9,064 nt of DNA. It comes from Cyanobacteria bacterium UBA8156. Its GTDB lineage: Bacteria; Cyanobacteriota; Cyanobacteriia; Pseudanabaenales; Pseudanabaenaceae. The stretch spans positions 1 through 9,064 of the forward strand of contig DMPD01000227.1 in assembly GCA_003456125.1 (NCBI GenBank), given 5' to 3'. Under the pieces are notes generated by a model, which searched no databases, was not told the DNA's origin, and saw nothing but the letters and a program-made list of their open reading frames with translations. Position numbers and translations under genes: made by a program. This document shows positions 7,488 to 9,064 of the stretch, piece by piece; the first letter of the stretch is position 1; every line of letters begins with the position of its first letter.

Positions 7488-9064
7488 ATGTCTGAAGTCG
7501 ATCGCAACGAGATTCATGTGCGGGGGGCCCGCCAACACAACCTGAAAAATATCGACCTGGTTGTCCCCCGCGATCGCCTGGTGGTGTTTACGGGGGTTTC
7601 GGGTTCGGGGAAGTCGTCCTTGGCGTTCGATACCATTTTTGCCGAGGGGCAGCGCCGTTATGTGGAGTCCTTGAGCGCCTATGCCCGCCAGTTTTTGGGT
7701 CAGGTGGAGAAACCCGATGTGGATGGCATTGATGGCCTCAGCCCGGCGATTTCCATTGACCAAAAATCCACGTCCCACAACCCCCGTTCGACTGTGGGCA
7801 CGGTGACGGAAATCTACGATTACTTCCGGCTGTTGTTTGGTCGGGCGGGGGACCCTCATTGTCCCATCTGCGATCGCAACATTGCCCCTCAAACCCTTGA
7901 CCAAATGCTCGATCGTCTGTTGGCGTTGCCGGAGGGCACCCGCTTTCAGGTGTTGGCGCCGGTGGTGCGGGGGAAAAAGGGTACCCATAAAAAGCTCCTG
8001 ACCCAACTCATCCAAGAGGGATTTGCCCGGGTGCGGCTCGATGGCGAGGTGCGAGACCTGGCGGACAACCTGGAGCTGGAAAAGAACAAATCCCACGAAA
8101 TCGAAGTGGTGGTGGATCGCCTGATAGCGAAGCCAGGATTGCAGGAACGGTTGGCGGATTCGTTGGCCACGGCTCTGAAACGAGGCGAAGGGGTGGCGAT
8201 CGCCGAGGTGTTGGCAGAGGAACCCCAACTCATTACTTTTTCCGAAAACTTTGCCTGCCCGGAACACGGGGCGGTAATGGAGGAGTTATCGCCGCGGATG
8301 TTTTCGTTCAATTCCCCCTATGGGGCTTGCCCCACCTGCCACGGTTTGGGGAGCCGACGGGTGTTTGCCCCGGAGACGGTGGTACCCGACCCCAGTTTGC
8401 CGGTCTACGCGGCGATCGCCCCTTGGACGGATCGCTCCCAGTCCTACTATTTATCGGTGTTGGCCAGTGTGGGCAAATATGCGGGGTTTGATATCAGCAC
8501 CCCTTGGCGCGATCTCAGCACCTATCAGAAAGACGTTTTGTTGTACGGCACCACCGAAAAGATTCCCATGGAGGTGGATTCTCCCTACCGCAGCAGTGCC
8601 TACCTCCGGCGCTTTGAGGGCATTCTGCAAATTTTGCAAACCCAATACGAAGAAGCCAATTCCGAAACAATGCAGCAAAAGCTGGAACCCTTCTTGGTGG
8701 AGGAAATCTGTGCCGATTGTGGCGGAGCCCGGCTGCGGAAAGAATCCCTGGCGGTGCGGGTGGGGGGATGGCGCATCACCGATTTCACCGGGGTGCCCAT
8801 TGGTGTGTGTTTGGAACGGGTGCAATCCCTCTCGCTGAGTGCCCGGCAGGCCCAGATCGCCGAACGGGTAGTGAAGGAAATCGGGGCCCGGTTGCAGTTT
8901 TTGTTGGATGTGGGGCTGGACTACCTCTCGCTGGGCCGCGCTTCGGCCACGCTGTCGGGTGGCGAATCGCAGCGCATCCGGCTCGCGTCACAGATCGGCT
9001 CCGGCCTGACCGGCGTGCTCTATGTGCTGGACGAACCCAGCATCGGCCTGCACCAGCGCGACAA
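7488..9064 (+). CDS. uvrA: Excinuclease ABC subunit A, N-terminal 525 codons, 3'-truncated by the window
   Basis: UvrA is the damage-recognition ATPase of nucleotide excision repair; as a dimer it loads UvrB at lesions. The frame is open from the ATG at 7488 to the last base, slightly over half of the usual ~950 residues. Visible: the Walker A loop GVSGSGKSS at 36-44; the Q-loop-side sequence [17 protein letters not shown]; a CPIC pair at C125/C128; the first zinc-finger region with C257, H260, C281 and C284; a CADCGGARL pair at C408/C411; the ABC signature LSGGESQ at 489-495; and Walker B VLYVLDEP with D515 and E516. Position 260 is normally cysteine in the C4 finger of E. coli UvrA; here the first pair reads CPEH. 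The second ATPase half lies outside the window. From about 8931 on, Leu, Gly and Gln codons change (no TTG, GGG or CAA), and the signature reads ESQ...ASQIGSG, which resembles alphaproteobacterial UvrA more than the cyanobacterial EAQ...ATQIGAG that I recall. Confidence 0.96.
   Translation, partial: MSEVDRNEIHVRGARQHNLKNIDLVVPRDRLVVFTGVSGSGKSSLAFDTIFAEGQRRYVESLSAYARQFLGQVEKPDVDGIDGLSPAISIDQKSTSHNPRSTVGTVTEIYDYFRLLFGRAGDPHCPICDRNIAPQTLDQMLDRLLALPEGTRFQVLAPVVRGKKGTHKKLLTQLIQEGFARVRLDGEVRDLADNLELEKNKSHEIEVVVDRLIAKPGLQERLADSLATALKRGEGVAIAEVLAEEPQLITFSENFACPEHGAVMEELSPRMFSFNSPYGACPTCHGLGSRRVFAPETVVPDPSLPVYAAIAPWTDRSQSYYLSVLASVGKYAGFDISTPWRDLSTYQKDVLLYGTTEKIPMEVDSPYRSSAYLRRFEGILQILQTQYEEANSETMQQKLEPFLVEEICADCGGARLRKESLAVRVGGWRITDFTGVPIGVCLERVQSLSLSARQAQIAERVVKEIGARLQFLLDVGLDYLSLGRASATLSGGESQRIRLASQIGSGLTGVLYVLDEPSIGLHQRD

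Noticed and set aside
7446..8267. Long minus-strand open frame of 273 codons opposite prmA and uvrA
   Set aside because: It lies antisense to clear uvrA coding sequence, has no recognisable domain, and is explained by the high G+C codon use of the sense strand.

Overview
The window looks like cyanobacterial chromosome. It carries at least ten copies of the HIP1 octamer GCGATCGC, which is strongly over-represented in many cyanobacterial genomes and should occur about once per 65 kb by chance. The gene content agrees: a plant/cyanobacterial-type HemB with an aspartate-rich metal site, a class IIIb FHA-adenylate cyclase, and a DUF4346 protein. The housekeeping part samples at about 60% G+C. Both ends cut through genes, so the piece may be a whole contig of a draft or metagenome assembly. 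The genus cannot be named from what is visible.

Layout. Positions 1-3834 (+) hold the 3' part of one large gene for a secreted, calcium-binding RTX protein. The frame is open from base 1, so its true start lies upstream. An 11-bp perfect hairpin (3847-3879) separates it from the convergent hemB. On the minus strand an FHA-domain class III nucleotide cyclase (4901-5920) lies 15-30 nt upstream of hemB (3893-4870), so the two could share a transcript. The cyclase diverges from a plus-strand run: a DUF4346 protein (6105-6500), prmA (6566-7480) and uvrA (7488 to the window end, truncated). prmA and uvrA are 7 bp apart, and the uvrA ribosome binding site overlaps the prmA stop codon.

How the genes relate. 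The minus-strand pair would link cAMP signalling, possibly bicarbonate-responsive, with the second common step of tetrapyrrole synthesis. The plus-strand pair combines ribosomal protein L11 methylation with nucleotide excision repair, and is probably simple co-transcription of housekeeping genes. The RTX gene is compositionally and functionally apart: lower G+C, two of the ten HIP1 sites in 42% of the window, and an adhesin-like modular build. No type I secretion genes are in the window.

I see no CRISPR array, tRNA, rRNA, insertion sequence or phage gene, and no clear new defence or mobile system. The items most worth checking are an unnamed module shared by giant cyanobacterial/planctomycete adhesins in the RTX protein, the cyclase-hemB arrangement, the uncharacterised DUF4346 protein, the CxxH zinc-finger variant in UvrA, and a change in codon choice and protein signature over the last ~135 bases of uvrA that may mark an assembly chimera or recombination.
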